Assembly (NCBI GenBank): GCA_036322855.1
Contig: AP027924.1
Coordinates: 806,001 to 870,000 of the forward strand
Direction: 5' to 3'
Origin: Improbicoccus pseudotrichonymphae
GTDB lineage: Bacteria > Bacillota > Clostridia > Oscillospirales > Acutalibacteraceae
DNA: 64,000 nucleotides
Made by a program: the position numbers and the translations under genes. Below the pieces are notes generated by a model that saw nothing but the letters and a program-made list of their open reading frames with translations, had not been told where the DNA came from and ran no database searches. Position 1 is the first letter of the stretch; the number at the start of each line of letters is the position of its first letter. This document shows, in pieces, positions 1-8,036 of this stretch.

Positions 1-2
1 CG

Positions 3-638
3 GGCAAAATTGAATATTATGGCGTAATAAGAACGCACAACTCAATTGAAAGTTCTGATATTTGTATTTGTATGATCGATGCAACTGAAGGCATAACAAG
101 TCAAGATATTAAAATCATCGGACTAACTAAAAATTACGGTAAGGCTTGTATATTATTGATCAATAAGTGGGATTTGATCGAAAATAAGGAATTTGAATTT
201 ATTAAACTGAAAGAAAAAATAAAAAAATATCTCTCTTTTGCAAGTTATTTGAGATTTGTATTTGTGTCTGTAAAAACGGGACAAAATATAGATAAAATTT
301 TCAATGTGATAAATGATATTTACAAAAATTATTCATTAAAAATTTCCACGTCGGTTTTAAATAATTTATTAGGTCAGATTGTAATTCGTGTGCCTACTCC
401 TGAAATCAATAGGCAAAAATTAAAAATTTATTACTTTTTGCAGACCGGTGTAAAACCGCCGGTGTTTACTTTTTTTGTAAATAAGAAAAAACTTTTTCAT
501 TTTTCATATCAGCGTTACATAGAAAATTGTCTACGGCAATCGTTTGAATTTTCGGGAGTACCAATAAAGTTTCTGATAAGAGAAAAAAATGAAAAGATTA
601 TCAGTGAAAAATTAATCAGGAGGAAAATAAGTGAATAG
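3..638 (+). CDS. der: GTPase Der (EngA), C-terminal part
   Basis: This is the 3' part of a gene that begins before the window. The frame is open from base 3. Der is a double-GTPase that helps assemble the 50S ribosomal subunit. The visible part covers the end of the second G domain: a switch-region stretch ending in IDATEG, the G4 motif NKWD about 35 residues later, and a G5-like SVKTGQN. The C-terminal KH-like domain follows, with the family pattern RVPTP...KIYY..Q....PP.F..FVN. The gene overlaps the start of glyA by 8 bases, which suggests co-transcription. The N-terminal G domain cannot be seen. Confidence 0.93.
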   Translation, partial: GKIEYYGVIRTHNSIESSDICICMIDATEGITSQDIKIIGLTKNYGKACILLINKWDLIENKEFEFIKLKEKIKKYLSFASYLRFVFVSVKTGQNIDKIFNVINDIYKNYSLKISTSVLNNLLGQIVIRVPTPEINRQKLKIYYFLQTGVKPPVFTFFVNKKKLFHFSYQRYIENCLRQSFEFSGVPIKFLIREKNEKIISEKLIRRKISE

Positions 639-1890
639 ATATCTAGGGACATGTTTTAGCGAATTAAGAAAAGTAGATCCAGAAGTTGAATCTGCAATTT
701 TAAATGAACTTAATCGTCAACAAAAAAATATTGAATTAATAGCTTCTGAAAATATAGTTTCTGAAGCTGTTATGGCGGCCATGGGAAATGTAATGACAAA
801 TAAATATGCAGAAGGATATCCCAATAAGAGATATTATGGAGGTTGTAAATTTGTTGATGTCGTCGAAGAACTCGCGCAAGATAGGGCTAAAAAACTCTTC
901 GGTGCGGAAAGTGTAAATGTTCAGCCTCATTCCGGAGCTCAAGCAAACGCTTCGGTCTACTATTCAATTTTGGAGCATGGCGATACGGTATTGGGTATGA
1001 ATCTGACAGAAGGAGGCCATTTAACACACGGTTCTAAAGCTAATTCCAGCGGGAGGTTTTACAATTTTGTTTCTTATGGGGTAAACAAAGAGGGTTTTAT
1101 TGATTACGATGAAGTTTTGGATATAGCTTTAAAAAATCGCCCAAAATTAATTGTTTGTGGCGCAAGCGCATACCCCAGAAAAATCGATTTTAAAAAATTC
1201 AGGAAGATAGCAGATAAATGTAATGCGATGGTAATGGCCGACATGGCTCATATAGCAGGAATTGTGGCTGTTGGTTTACATGAAAATCCTGTTCCCTATT
1301 GTGAATTCGTTACAACGACCACACATAAAACATTGCGCGGGCCGCGTGGAGGCATGATTATGTGCAAAAAAGAATTTGAACAGAAAATCAATAAGTCTGT
1401 TTTTCCAGGGAATCAAGGCGGGCCTCTCATGCATGTGATTGCTGCAAAAGCCGTTTGTTTCAAAGAGGCATTAGATAAAAAATTTAAGGTGCATATTCGA
1501 GCCGTTTTAGATAATTGTCAAGCAATGGTTAATAGATTGATTAGAAATGGTATGAAAATTGTTTCCGGCGGAAGCGATAATCATATGTTTTTGATAGATT
1601 TAAAAGAGTCCGAAATGAGTGGGCATGAATTTGAAAAAAAATTGGATGAGGTTAATATTACGGTTAACAAAAATACGATTCCGGGGGAGACTCGAATTCC
1701 AAGTTTGGCAAGCGGAATAAGAATAGGCACTCCGGCAATAACGAGTCGAGGCATGGGAGAGGAACAATGTGAAAAGATAGCGGATTTAATACACTCGGTG
1801 TACAAAGATAATGACAAAAAGAAATACGGTATCATACTCGAAGAAGTTAAAAAACTAACCGACGCATATCCTGTTTACAATAATTTATGA
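631..1890 (+). CDS. glyA: Serine hydroxymethyltransferase
   Basis: This PLP enzyme interconverts serine and glycine and charges tetrahydrofolate with one-carbon units in the cytoplasm. At 419 residues it has the usual bacterial length. The PLP-binding lysine is K233 in the motif TTTTHKTLRGPRGG. The N-terminal IASENIVS and the NKYAEGYP motifs are intact. The GTG start at 631 has a strong AGGAGG about 6 bases upstream, inside the end of der. greA follows 15 bases after the stop. Nothing unusual is seen. Confidence 0.97.
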   Translation: MNRYLGTCFSELRKVDPEVESAILNELNRQQKNIELIASENIVSEAVMAAMGNVMTNKYAEGYPNKRYYGGCKFVDVVEELAQDRAKKLFGAESVNVQPHSGAQANASVYYSILEHGDTVLGMNLTEGGHLTHGSKANSSGRFYNFVSYGVNKEGFIDYDEVLDIALKNRPKLIVCGASAYPRKIDFKKFRKIADKCNAMVMADMAHIAGIVAVGLHENPVPYCEFVTTTTHKTLRGPRGGMIMCKKEFEQKINKSVFPGNQGGPLMHVIAAKAVCFKEALDKKFKVHIRAVLDNCQAMVNRLIRNGMKIVSGGSDNHMFLIDLKESEMSGHEFEKKLDEVNITVNKNTIPGETRIPSLASGIRIGTPAITSRGMGEEQCEKIADLIHSVYKDNDKKKYGIILEEVKKLTDAYPVYNNL

Positions 1891-1905
1891 TTTGGAGTGA
1901 TTTTT

Positions 1906-2379
1906 TTGGAAAAACAAGTTCTATTGACAAAAGATGGATTGGAAAAATTGGAATCTGAACTAAAAGAATTAAAAACTGTGAAAAGAAAAGAAGTTTCTCA
2001 GAGAATTAAGGTTGCTTTGTCTTTTGGGGATCTCTCTGAAAACAGTGAATACGATGAAGCAAAAAACGAACAGGCGCTTACGGAAGTACGCATTGTTGAG
2101 ATAGAGAAAATGTTGAAAAATGCAAAAATAATAGACGAAGACAAACTAAATGTTAATGTCGTCCACGTGGGTTGCAAAGTTAAAATTAGAAAGTTGGAAA
2201 CGGAAATTGTAAATGAATATAAAATAGTGGGTTCTAGCGAGGCCAATCCGGTTGAATTCAAAATTTCTGACGAATCTCCCGTGGGCGCCGGATTGTTGGG
2301 CAAAACAAAAGGTAAAATTGTAGATATTAAGACCCCATCCGGAATTCAAAAATATGAAATAGTTGAAATATCTAAATAA
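1906..2379 (+). CDS. greA: Transcription elongation factor GreA
   Basis: GreA reactivates backtracked RNA polymerase by stimulating transcript cleavage. The N-terminal coiled coil carries the acidic tip in LSENSEYDEAKNEQ, and a C-terminal FKBP-like domain ends in PSG.QKYEI. A GTG lies at 1897, but it overlaps the ribosome binding site GGAGTGA (1894-1900). The TTG at 1906 gives the family N-terminus MEKQVLLTKDG with good spacing, so I chose it (157 residues). The gene lies between glyA and lysS in an apparent operon, and greA-lysS is a common Firmicutes pair. Confidence 0.94.
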   Translation: MEKQVLLTKDGLEKLESELKELKTVKRKEVSQRIKVALSFGDLSENSEYDEAKNEQALTEVRIVEIEKMLKNAKIIDEDKLNVNVVHVGCKVKIRKLETEIVNEYKIVGSSEANPVEFKISDESPVGAGLLGKTKGKIVDIKTPSGIQKYEIVEISK

Positions 2380-2398
2380 TTTATTTAAAGGCAAAAAT

Positions 2399-3877
2399 AT
2401 GGAAAATTTTTTAAAAAATAATGATGAAGTTTTTAATATTAAACTTAAAAGTCTACTAGAAATGCAGAAAAAAGGTAACGATCCGTTTAGTATTTCGAGT
2501 TTTAATCGGACAGATTTTTCCGAAGACATAATAGAAGATTTTAAAAATAGACCCGAAGAAAAAAAAGCAAATATTGCAGGAAGAATAATAAGATTACGCT
2601 CCATGGGCAAGGCATCTTTCGTTGATATTCTCGATTCTCGTGGGAAAATTCAGGTTTATGTGAAATCCGACGATATAGGTCCGGAAAAATATGAGGAATT
2701 TAAGAGTTTTAACGTCGGTGATTTTTTGGGCATAAGCGGATTCGTTTTTAAAACCAAGAAAGATGAAATTTCTGTTCACGCACAGAAAATTACACTGCTT
2801 TCCAAGTCGTTGAGGTCTTTGCCTGAAAAGTTTCACGGTTTCAAAGATATTGATTTAAGATACAGGCAAAGATATCTTGATCTTATTGTCAATCGCGAAG
2901 TCAAAAAAGTGTTCGAGAAAAGAATTTTAATAATAAAAACAATAAGAAATTATTTAGATTCATTGGGTTTTGTTGAAGTTGAAACTCCGATTATGAACAT
3001 AATACCCGGAGGAGCTAGTGCAAGACCGTTTATAACACATCACAATGCATTGAATTTGGATTTATATCTGCGCATTGCGCCGGAATTGTATCTAAAAAGA
3101 TTAATAGTCGGTGGAATGGAAAAAGTTTATGAAATAGGAAGACTTTTCAGAAATGAAGGAGTATCAACCAAACACAACCCTGAATTTACTACCGTAGAAT
3201 TATACGAAGCCTATTCGGATTACAATGACATGATGAGAATAACAGAAGACATAATAATTAATTGCTGTATTTCTGTTAATGATAAATTGAATATAACATA
3301 TCAAGGTGTCGAAATAAATTTAGAAAAACCTTTTTTGAGATTGTCTATGTTGGAAGCAATAAAAAAGTACACCGAAGTTGATTTTTCTCCATTTTTGCAC
3401 GATAAGAACAAAATTTTGAAAAATTGTGAGAAAATTAATTTAAAAGTCGATGGAAATTTAAGCACTGGTGAAATTTTAAGTTTTGTTTTTGAAGAAAAAG
3501 TTGAAAGTAATTTAATGCAGCCTACGTTTATTTATGATTACCCGGTTGAAATTTCTCCTCTTGCCAAAAAGAAAAAAGAAGACCCGCAATTTACACAGCG
3601 TTTCGAACTTTTCATAGCGGGTAGGGAGTTTGCGAATGCATATTCGGAGCTTAATGATCCGATAGATCAACGTTTACGTTTTGAAGAGCAAGAATTAAAA
3701 AGAAAAAACGGAGATGAAGAAGCAAACAAAATAGACGAAGATTTTCTAACCGCGCTGGAGTATGGCATGCCGCCAACAGGAGGTCTGGGGATAGGAATAG
3801 ACAGATTAGTTATGCTTCTAACAAATTCTTCGTCAATCAAAGATGTAATACTATTTCCGACAATGAAGTCCTTATAA
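2399..3877 (+). CDS. lysS: Lysyl-tRNA synthetase, class II
   Basis: It charges tRNA-Lys in the cytoplasm. The N-terminal OB-fold anticodon-binding domain spans about residues 45-140, followed by the class II catalytic core. Motif 1 lies around RYLDLIVN. Motif 2 is FRNEGVSTKHNPEFTTVE. Motif 3 is GLGIGIDRLVML near the C-terminus. The start at 2399 gives MENFLKNN with a short AAAGG upstream; an in-frame upstream ATG at 2363 would overlap greA and lacks a ribosome binding site. The length (492 residues) is normal. It is the last gene of the der-glyA-greA-lysS run, and no hairpin terminator is visible after it. Confidence 0.96.
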   Translation: MENFLKNNDEVFNIKLKSLLEMQKKGNDPFSISSFNRTDFSEDIIEDFKNRPEEKKANIAGRIIRLRSMGKASFVDILDSRGKIQVYVKSDDIGPEKYEEFKSFNVGDFLGISGFVFKTKKDEISVHAQKITLLSKSLRSLPEKFHGFKDIDLRYRQRYLDLIVNREVKKVFEKRILIIKTIRNYLDSLGFVEVETPIMNIIPGGASARPFITHHNALNLDLYLRIAPELYLKRLIVGGMEKVYEIGRLFRNEGVSTKHNPEFTTVELYEAYSDYNDMMRITEDIIINCCISVNDKLNITYQGVEINLEKPFLRLSMLEAIKKYTEVDFSPFLHDKNKILKNCEKINLKVDGNLSTGEILSFVFEEKVESNLMQPTFIYDYPVEISPLAKKKKEDPQFTQRFELFIAGREFANAYSELNDPIDQRLRFEEQELKRKNGDEEANKIDEDFLTALEYGMPPTGGLGIGIDRLVMLLTNSSSIKDVILFPTMKSL

Positions 3878-4012
3878 GATAAAAATTTAAGTATCTGTGT
3901 AATTGGTTTTATCTGACTTAATTTTTCAAACCGATAGGATGGAACAAGCCTCCTTAATGGATTCTATATAAGAACATACTAACTATTAAATTTTAAAAAG
4001 GAAATGATTATT

Positions 4013-5476
4013 ATGAAAAATACAAAAATGAAAAAAATTATAGCATCAGTTTGTGTCGCAGTGATGTCTACGGTGTCTTCTTTAGGAATGTTTTTTGAAG
4101 AAGAGGAAGCCATGGATAAGCCTTCTGCCGAGGATCCAATCGCATACTTCACTCGTGAAGAACTCTTGGGTCGCCCCTGGGATGGAAGCAGAGATGATTG
4201 CCTCAAAGTTTGTCAGGAGGCTGTTGAAAAGTTTTTGATTCCTGATACTAGTCATTATTATTTCAGGCGTATACCACCTAAAATAGACTCTGAGCACAAA
4301 AAGTTTTATGCTGAGTTCCTGTTTAAGTGTGTAGAGAAGGCCTGGGGAATAATTCCAAAAGATGCTATTCGACTTAGAAATACCAATTATTTTTGGGAGT
4401 ATGCGGCAGGATTGAGAAGGGTGGATATTTTCGCAAGTTACCCTCTTCTAAGCACCGCAGACGAAGGCTTCCAAAAAAGTTTTATAATTAACAATGGCGA
4501 AAAACTTACACAGGCACAATGTTTAATGAACATCTTACGTTTTCTTGCTGCTGTTTTTGTGGAAGATGGCATGAGTTTTATGAAAGTTTTCGACTGGCTT
4601 GAGAGTGGTTTTTTATATAGGCCCGAAACTGATCCCGAAAACCCAAAAAAAGTCTTTAAGGAATTTAACTTTACTTACCTAGAATGGCTTGATGTATTGG
4701 AAAAACATCTTAGGGATGGGGACTGCTACACTTTTGCCTTACGTCGTATTCCCTCGCTAAACTGTGATTATAGTATATCTTCGTCTCCTCTCTTTTTATT
4801 ACTCCGTGAAGAACTCTTGGGCCGTCCCTGGGATAGAAGCAGAGATGATTGCCTCAAAGCTTGTCAGAGGGCTGTTGGAGGGTTTTCGCGTTTTCATCCT
4901 TTAACGATGTCTCACATGAGCTCTGAGTACGAAGGTCGGTATGCCGATTTCCTGTTTAAGTGTGCAAAGAAGGCCTGGGAAATAATTCCAAAAGATGCTA
5001 TTCGACCTAGAGATACCAATTATTTTTGGGAGTGTGTGGCAGGATTGGGGGTGGGTAATTTCAGAAATTACTCTGATCAAAACACCTTTCAAAACACCTT
5101 CGACGAAGAATTCCAAGAAATTTTTATAATTAACCATGGCAATAAACTTACACAGGCACAATGTTTAATGAACACCTTACGTTTTCTTGCTGCTGTTTAT
5201 ATGATGGATTACGAGAATTTTATGGAAGTTTTCGACAGGCTTGAGAGTGGTTTTTTATATGAGCCCGAAACTGATCCCAGAAACCCAAAAAAAGTCTTTA
5301 AGAAATTTAACCTTACTTACCTAGAATGGCTTGATATATTGGAAAAACATCTTATGGATGGGGGCTGCTACACTTTTGTCTTACGTTTGATTCCCTCGCT
5401 AAACTGTTATTCTGGTATGCGATCCATAGTGTCTCCTCTCTTTAGATTCCCTTGGTTTCCCCCTTCGGAAAACTAA
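4013..5476 (+). CDS. Secreted two-repeat protein of unknown function (copy 1)
   Basis: I do not recognise the family. The protein starts with a signal peptide (basic MKNTKMKK, then a hydrophobic stretch to about residue 25). Two tandem repeats of about 200 residues follow. Each begins REELLGRPWD.SRDDCLK.CQ, passes through FLFKC, YFWE and FIIN.G.KLTQAQCLMN, and ends in a Cys-containing DGxCYTF near IPSLN. Conserved cysteines at equivalent places suggest disulfides outside the cytoplasm. ATG 4013 is preferred: the AAAAAGG at 3995-4001 is correctly spaced for it and too close for ATG 4004. The repeats are helical-looking with no obvious catalytic motif. A secreted host- or surface-binding protein is a guess. 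Confidence 0.75.
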   Translation: MKNTKMKKIIASVCVAVMSTVSSLGMFFEEEEAMDKPSAEDPIAYFTREELLGRPWDGSRDDCLKVCQEAVEKFLIPDTSHYYFRRIPPKIDSEHKKFYAEFLFKCVEKAWGIIPKDAIRLRNTNYFWEYAAGLRRVDIFASYPLLSTADEGFQKSFIINNGEKLTQAQCLMNILRFLAAVFVEDGMSFMKVFDWLESGFLYRPETDPENPKKVFKEFNFTYLEWLDVLEKHLRDGDCYTFALRRIPSLNCDYSISSSPLFLLLREELLGRPWDRSRDDCLKACQRAVGGFSRFHPLTMSHMSSEYEGRYADFLFKCAKKAWEIIPKDAIRPRDTNYFWECVAGLGVGNFRNYSDQNTFQNTFDEEFQEIFIINHGNKLTQAQCLMNTLRFLAAVYMMDYENFMEVFDRLESGFLYEPETDPRNPKKVFKKFNLTYLEWLDILEKHLMDGGCYTFVLRLIPSLNCYSGMRSIVSPLFRFPWFPPSEN

Positions 5477-5529
5477 GAAAACTAATTAATATGGAGCAAA
5501 ATATTCAGTGATCTACTTTTAAAAAGGAA

Positions 5530-6960
5530 ATGATTATTATAAAAAATACAAAAATGAAAAAAATTATAGCATCAGTTTGTGTCGCAGTGATGTCTACGGT
5601 GTCTTTAGGATCATTTTATGCAGAGAAATCTCAGGTTGCACCTTCTGCCAAGAATCCAATCGGATACTTCACTCGTGAAGAACTCTTGGGTCTTCCCTGG
5701 GATAGAAGCAGAGATGATTGCTTCAAAGCTTGTCAGGAGGCTGTTGAAAAGTTTTTGCTTCCTCATCATAATTTAATGAATTTTTTGCCTTCTTATCATT
5801 TGCCTCCTTATCATTTAAGGCGTGTACCTCCAATAGACCCTGAGCACAAAAGGTCGTATGCCGAGTTCCTGTTTAAGTGCGTAGATGTGATCTGGGAAAT
5901 AATTCCAAAAATCGCAAAGAAAAAACTATATTCTCAACCTGAAAAGACCCATTATTTTTGGAAGCATGCGGCAGGATTGGGGACGGGTATTTTTTTCGAA
6001 TGTTTATTTCCTAACGCCTTAGACGAAAACTTCCAAAAAAGTTTTATAATTAACAATGGCGAAAAACTTACACAGGCACAATGTTTAATGAACATCTTAC
6101 TTTTTCTTGCTGCTGTTTATACGGAAGATTACGGGAGGTTTATGGAAGTTTTCGACCGGCTTGAGAGTGGTTTTTTATATAAGCCCGAAACTGATCCCGA
6201 AAACCCAGAAAGAGTCTTTGAGATATTTGACTTTACTTACCTAGAATTGTTTGATAGATTGGAAAAACATCTTAGGGATGGGGGTTGCTACACTTTTGTC
6301 TTACGTTTGATCCCCTTGCTAAACTGTGATTATGATCGACCCACGGCGCCTCTTATCTTTTTATTACTTCGTGAAGAACTCTTGAGTAGTCCTGAGGATG
6401 GAAGCAGAGATGATTGCCTCGAAGCTTGTCAGGAGGTCGTAGACTCTGAGCACAAAAGGTCGTATGTCGAGTTCCTGTTTAAGTGCGTAGATGTGGCCTG
6501 GGAAATAATTCCAAAAGATGCTATTCAATCTATAGATACCAGTTATTTTTGGGAGTATGCGACAAGATTGACGATAGATATTTTCAGAAGTTACCATCGT
6601 GTCGCCTTTGACGGAGCCTTAAAAGGAAGTTACTATCATGCTGGCGCCTCAGACGAAGGCTCCCAAAAAAGTTTTATAATTAACAATGGCGAAAAACTTA
6701 CACAGGCACAATGTTTAATGAACATCTTACTTTTTCTTGCTGCTGTTTATATTCAAGATCACAAGAATTTTATGAAAGTTTTCGACTGGCTTGAGAGTGG
6801 TTTTTTATATAGGCCCGAAACTGATCCTAAAAACCCAAAAAAAGTCTTTAAGGAATTTAACTTTACTTACCTAGAATGGCTTGATAGCTTGAAAAAATAT
6901 CTTAATGATGGGGACTGCTACACTTTTGTCTTATTTTATATTCCCTTGCCAGGAAACTAA
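5530..6960 (+). CDS. Secreted two-repeat protein of unknown function (copy 2)
   Basis: This is the tandem paralogue of the preceding gene. It has the same signal peptide and the same pair of ~200-residue Cys-containing repeats. The second repeat has lost about 30 residues after SRDDCLEACQE and gained a short insertion later. The codon matching the ATG start of copy 1 is ATA here (5539). Translation must therefore begin at ATG 5530, which is crowded against the AAAAAGG, at ATG 5554 (MKKIIASVCVAV), or at the ATA itself. Expression may be weaker than for copy 1. The frame is otherwise intact, so selection seems to maintain it. Confidence 0.7.
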   Translation: MIIIKNTKMKKIIASVCVAVMSTVSLGSFYAEKSQVAPSAKNPIGYFTREELLGLPWDRSRDDCFKACQEAVEKFLLPHHNLMNFLPSYHLPPYHLRRVPPIDPEHKRSYAEFLFKCVDVIWEIIPKIAKKKLYSQPEKTHYFWKHAAGLGTGIFFECLFPNALDENFQKSFIINNGEKLTQAQCLMNILLFLAAVYTEDYGRFMEVFDRLESGFLYKPETDPENPERVFEIFDFTYLELFDRLEKHLRDGGCYTFVLRLIPLLNCDYDRPTAPLIFLLLREELLSSPEDGSRDDCLEACQEVVDSEHKRSYVEFLFKCVDVAWEIIPKDAIQSIDTSYFWEYATRLTIDIFRSYHRVAFDGALKGSYYHAGASDEGSQKSFIINNGEKLTQAQCLMNILLFLAAVYIQDHKNFMKVFDWLESGFLYRPETDPKNPKKVFKEFNFTYLEWLDSLKKYLNDGDCYTFVLFYIPLPGN

Positions 6961-7002
6961 GAAAACTAATTAATATGAAGCAAAGTATTCAGTGATCTAC
7001 GC

Positions 7003-7043
7003 CGGCAGTTCACGTCAATAGATGCATATAGTTATTTGAATAA
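7003..7043 (+). mobile_element. IS1-like transposase 3' end scrap
   Basis: About 36 bases starting GCAGTTCACGTCAAT match, with small gaps, the reverse complement of 13393-13437, where they form the end of a decayed IS1-like transposase (AVHVN...). The scrap sits exactly where the 3' flank of the tandem-duplicated gene stops matching its twin. It appears to mark an old insertion or recombination joint. Confidence 0.5.
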
Positions 7044-7354
7044 CACTTCCCAAAAATACGTACGATAACGAAAAATATAAAAATATTGATGAATATTTTG
7101 AACTTCTTATTAAAATTGTAAATAAAAAACCCGAAGATTTAAGATTTATATTCATAGGGTTGTAAAAGCGATAAAATAAAGGAAGGCGCATTTGACGACA
7201 AACAGAAAAATCAATCAAAGATTTAAATGAACAATATATAATTAAACCTTTGGGTGATAATTTATTTTTCAAAATTTCCGCTAAAAACAATAAGGGATTT
7301 AAAGAAGTTAAAAGCGCTGTTACAGATTTCTTGGCATATTCGGAGTTATATTGA
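7036..7354 (+). pseudogene. Decayed Rab/Ras-like GTPase, C-terminal half
   Basis: Joining frames gives ITLPKNTYDNEKYKNIDEYF, then KKPEDLRFIFIGCKSDKIK, then LFFKISAKNNKGFKEVKSA and a TGA at 7352. These match the region around G4 (GCKSD) and G5 (TSAK) of the GTPases at 20902-21933 and 24303-25307. An extra T at about 7157-7158 breaks the frame inside the GCKSD codons, and a second shift lies near 7205-7215. The P-loop half is missing. The gene is dead. Confidence 0.7.
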
Positions 7355-7388
7355 ATAGTTATTATGACAGTTTGCAGAGTAGTTGAAG

Positions 7389-7447
7389 ATTTTGTATAAT
7401 TGAATAGGATTGATTTTGTATAATTTAAGTTTTTATTTTGTATAATT
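7389..7447 (+). repeat. Three direct repeats ATTTTGTATAATT
   Basis: Identical 13-mers lie at 7389-7401, 7413-7425 and 7435-7447, spaced 24 and 22 bases apart. They sit just beyond, and touching, the 3' end of the minus-strand gene 7446-7982. The same half-site forms the long palindrome at that gene's 5' end (7990-8029). Confidence 0.8.
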
Positions 7448-7982
7448 AATGGGTATTTTTCGCCTTCATAATCAACTTATAAACATATATTGACAAAAAA
7501 TAATTTAAAATGATTCTTAAAATATTTGAAATGACTATGCATGGAATAATTTTTCTAAAAAATAAGATGGGGATTCTATTAACATGTACCCAAAGAAGCA
7601 TACTGAATGGAACTTTTGCTATCACGTAGAGTAAAGTCCCTAAAATTAAAAAAAATGAAAACCTTTCCTTACATTTACAATGAAGAAATAAGAAAAAAAT
7701 TAAAATTACCGACAAGGCGCGCATAATAAACCCAACCCAGCCGGCAATACTGAAAAAAACAGCTCTTAAAAAAGAAACAATAATAATAATAAGCATTCCG
7801 CTTTTGAAATCTCCAAACATCATTATCGAAACATAAGCCGGAATGTCTGAAAATTCAAGCCTGAAAAAAGGAATTGGGATCATCGCGGATAACATCTTGT
7901 CAAACGCAACGGAAAGCAAAGAAAACATAGATAAAAACGCATTTATTACCAAGATATTTGTCTTGTTATTTGTGTTTCTCAT
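7446..7982 (-). CDS. ECF transporter S component, RibU/FolT-like
   Basis: A 178-residue, very hydrophobic protein with five to six predicted membrane segments. The pattern LEFSDIPAYVSIMMFGDFKSG followed by GWVGFIMRAL resembles the S (substrate-capture) components of ECF vitamin transporters, which typically carry a 'SDIPA...fG' loop and a 'GWVG..mn' loop, especially riboflavin-type RibU. It would work with EcfA, EcfA' and EcfT, which are not in this window. The substrate cannot be told from sequence alone; riboflavin is the best guess. The gene lies downstream of ptsI on the same strand, with a perfect 19-bp palindrome in the 54-base gap. Confidence 0.65.
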   Translation of the reverse strand: MRNTNNKTNILVINAFLSMFSLLSVAFDKMLSAMIPIPFFRLEFSDIPAYVSIMMFGDFKSGMLIIIIVSFLRAVFFSIAGWVGFIMRALSVILIFFLFLHCKCKERFSFFLILGTLLYVIAKVPFSMLLWVHVNRIPILFFRKIIPCIVISNILRIILNYFLSIYVYKLIMKAKNTH

Positions 7983-7989
7983 TTTACTA

Positions 7990-8029
7990 TTTCAAATTAT
8001 ACAAAATAGTTATTTTGTATAATTTGAAA
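7990..8029 (-). promoter_or_regulatory. Perfect 19-bp-arm palindrome upstream of the S-component gene
   Basis: Arms 7990-8008 and 8011-8029 are perfect reverse complements separated by GT. The minus-strand arm nearest the gene contains TATAAT at a plausible -10 position, 30-odd bases before the ATG at 7982. There are no GC pairs in the core, so this is a poor terminator and a better candidate operator overlapping a promoter. Part of the arm (TGTATAATTTGAAAC) recurs just upstream of pckG at about 52573-52587. Confidence 0.5.
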
Positions 8030-8036
8030 CTCCTTA

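Larger units (their letters stand above)
3996..7000 (+). repeat. Tandem duplication of a ~1.5 kb gene unit
   Basis: Two adjacent units share their Shine-Dalgarno region, signal-peptide coding sequence, two internal repeats and the 3' flank (about 5474-5516 matches about 6958-7001). Each unit holds one gene made of two copies of a ~200-residue domain, so four domain copies lie in a row. The second 3' flank is cut short at about 7002 by an IS1-like scrap. Confidence 0.9.

Noticed and set aside
7983..8036. FMN riboswitch for the RibU-like gene
   Set aside because: Only a 54-base gap, filled by the AT palindrome; no riboswitch core.
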